In this document: piece by piece, positions 6,400 to 7,061 of the stretch | How positions within the stretch are numbered: position 1 is the first letter of the stretch | Layout of the letters: each line of letters starts with the position of its first letter | Source of the DNA: Gammaproteobacteria bacterium | GTDB lineage: Bacteria; Pseudomonadota; Gammaproteobacteria; Steroidobacterales; JACDCP01 | Assembly (NCBI GenBank): GCA_013817465.1 | Contig: JACDCP010000168.1 | Location: 1 to 7,061, forward strand | Direction of reading: 5' to 3' | DNA length: 7,061 bases | Position numbers and translations under genes: made by a program | The notes under the pieces: model-generated | Told to the model about the DNA's origin: nothing | The model's input: only the letters and a program-made list of their open reading frames with translations | The model's database searches: none

Positions 6400-7061
6400 T
6401 CAGCTCGGCTGGCCGAGATTCTCGATCGCGGCGGCGAGAAACCGGCAGGCTTCACCGCCCGTCACGCACCGGTGATCGAAAGTCAGCGACAGCGGAATGC
6501 GCTTGTGGACTTCGATGCCGCCCATGACGGGCACCACGTCGTGGCGGACGCCGCCGGTGCCGAGAATGGCGACAGTGGGCACGACGATGACCGGCGTCGC
6601 GTAGCGGCCGGCCAGCATGCCGAAATTCGATAGCGTGATCGTGAAATCTCGCATGTCTTCCGGTGCAACCTTGCGCTGCCGCGTCGCCTCCTTGATCGCA
6701 TTCAGGTCCTCACGAATCTCTCTGGCGTTCTTGTTCTCGATATCGCGCAGCACGGGCACAATCAGGCCGTCCGGTGTATCTACGGCCATGGCCAGGTCGA
6801 TGCGATCCATGAGCCTGCGGCTCGCCGCCTCCGCGTCGAAGAAGGCGTTCAGGCCCGGCTCCGCGCGGCAGCCGGCGGCAATTGCACGCACCAGGCGGGC
6901 CGTGATGTCCTGACCTTGCGTCCATGCGTGTACGTCGGCGTCGTCGAAAATCGTGCAGGGCATCACTTCGTCGCGTGAGCGGCCCATGCTTTGCGCCATG
7001 GCTCGCCGTGGACCCCGCAGCGGCTCTGCCTCCCCGGTAGGGCGCGCGCCCGGTGGTCGCG
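6400..7061 (-). CDS. 2-oxo acid dehydrogenase E2 component (dihydrolipoamide acyltransferase), 5' end cut by window edge
   Basis: C-terminal catalytic domain of an E2 acyltransferase, which moves an acyl group from lipoyl-lysine to CoA and forms the core of pyruvate, branched-chain or related 2-oxo acid dehydrogenase complexes. The frame stays open to the window edge and gives 219 complete codons. The ATG at 6999 is internal: residues before it (AEPLRGPRRAMAQSM) are the usual start of the catalytic domain, so the lipoyl and E3-binding domains should lie beyond 7061. Visible motifs, counted from the first full codon: DFTITLSNFGMLAGRYATPV at about 138-157, VVPTVAILGTGG at about 159-170, and the active-site stretch SLTFDHRCVTGGEACRFL with catalytic His at 196. 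The classical HxxxDG motif reads HRCVTG here, so Thr replaces the Asp; a TGGEA-type variant is known in some bacterial E2 proteins. Substrate specificity (pyruvate or branched-chain) cannot be decided from this part. It ends 12 nt before gdhB, suggesting one operon. Confidence 0.92.
   Translation of the reverse strand, partial: RPPGARPTGEAEPLRGPRRAMAQSMGRSRDEVMPCTIFDDADVHAWTQGQDITARLVRAIAAGCRAEPGLNAFFDAEAASRRLMDRIDLAMAVDTPDGLIVPVLRDIENKNAREIREDLNAIKEATRQRKVAPEDMRDFTITLSNFGMLAGRYATPVIVVPTVAILGTGGVRHDVVPVMGGIEVHKRIPLSLTFDHRCVTGGEACRFLAAAIENLGQPS

Noticed and set aside
5485..6633. Plus-strand open frame across the gdhB start and the E2 end
   Set aside because: It spans two clear genes on the opposite strand and has no recognisable protein features.
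6997..6999. ATG at 6999 as the start of the acyltransferase gene
   Set aside because: The frame is open upstream to the window edge and the upstream residues match the conserved start of the E2 catalytic domain, so this Met is internal.

Overview
This GC-rich window carries four protein-coding genes, all read on the minus strand, and looks like chromosomal DNA from a gammaproteobacterium. The very large (1,612-residue) NAD-dependent glutamate dehydrogenase, the phosphoglycerate mutase sequence and the codon use all fit. A Xanthomonadales- or Steroidobacter-like lineage is a reasonable guess, but the sequence alone does not fix the genus.

In transcription order (right to left) the layout is as follows. 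(1) 7061-6400: the C-terminal catalytic core of a 2-oxo acid dehydrogenase E2 acyltransferase, whose 5' part lies outside the window. (2) 6387-1549: complete gdhB, encoding the roughly 180 kDa NAD-specific glutamate dehydrogenase. It starts 12 nt after the E2 stop, so the two are probably co-transcribed. (3) 1548-1383: an intergenic stretch built largely of five copies of a short palindromic repeat, three in one orientation and two in the other, flush with the gdhB stop on one side and with the next start codon on the other. (4) 1382-624: a complete gene for a NYN (PIN-like) domain protein with a C-terminal OST-HTH/LOTUS-type domain, probably an RNA-binding nuclease or regulator. (5) 627-606: a REP-like GTAG-plus-hairpin element overlapping its stop codon. 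(6) 561-1: gpmA, the 2,3-bisphosphoglycerate-dependent phosphoglycerate mutase, cut by the window edge after the AHGN motif.

The E2 and GDH enzymes fit together in amino-acid and 2-oxo acid catabolism: GDH oxidises glutamate to 2-oxoglutarate, while the E2 belongs to a complex that oxidises 2-oxo acids. GpmA is a glycolytic housekeeping enzyme. The metabolic genes look ordinary. The least-explained part is the repeat-rich region: the NYN-LOTUS gene lies between two different families of palindromic repeats, and these appear to supply its ribosome-binding site, its stop codon and the gdhB stop codon. No transposase, CRISPR array, tRNA or rRNA was seen.
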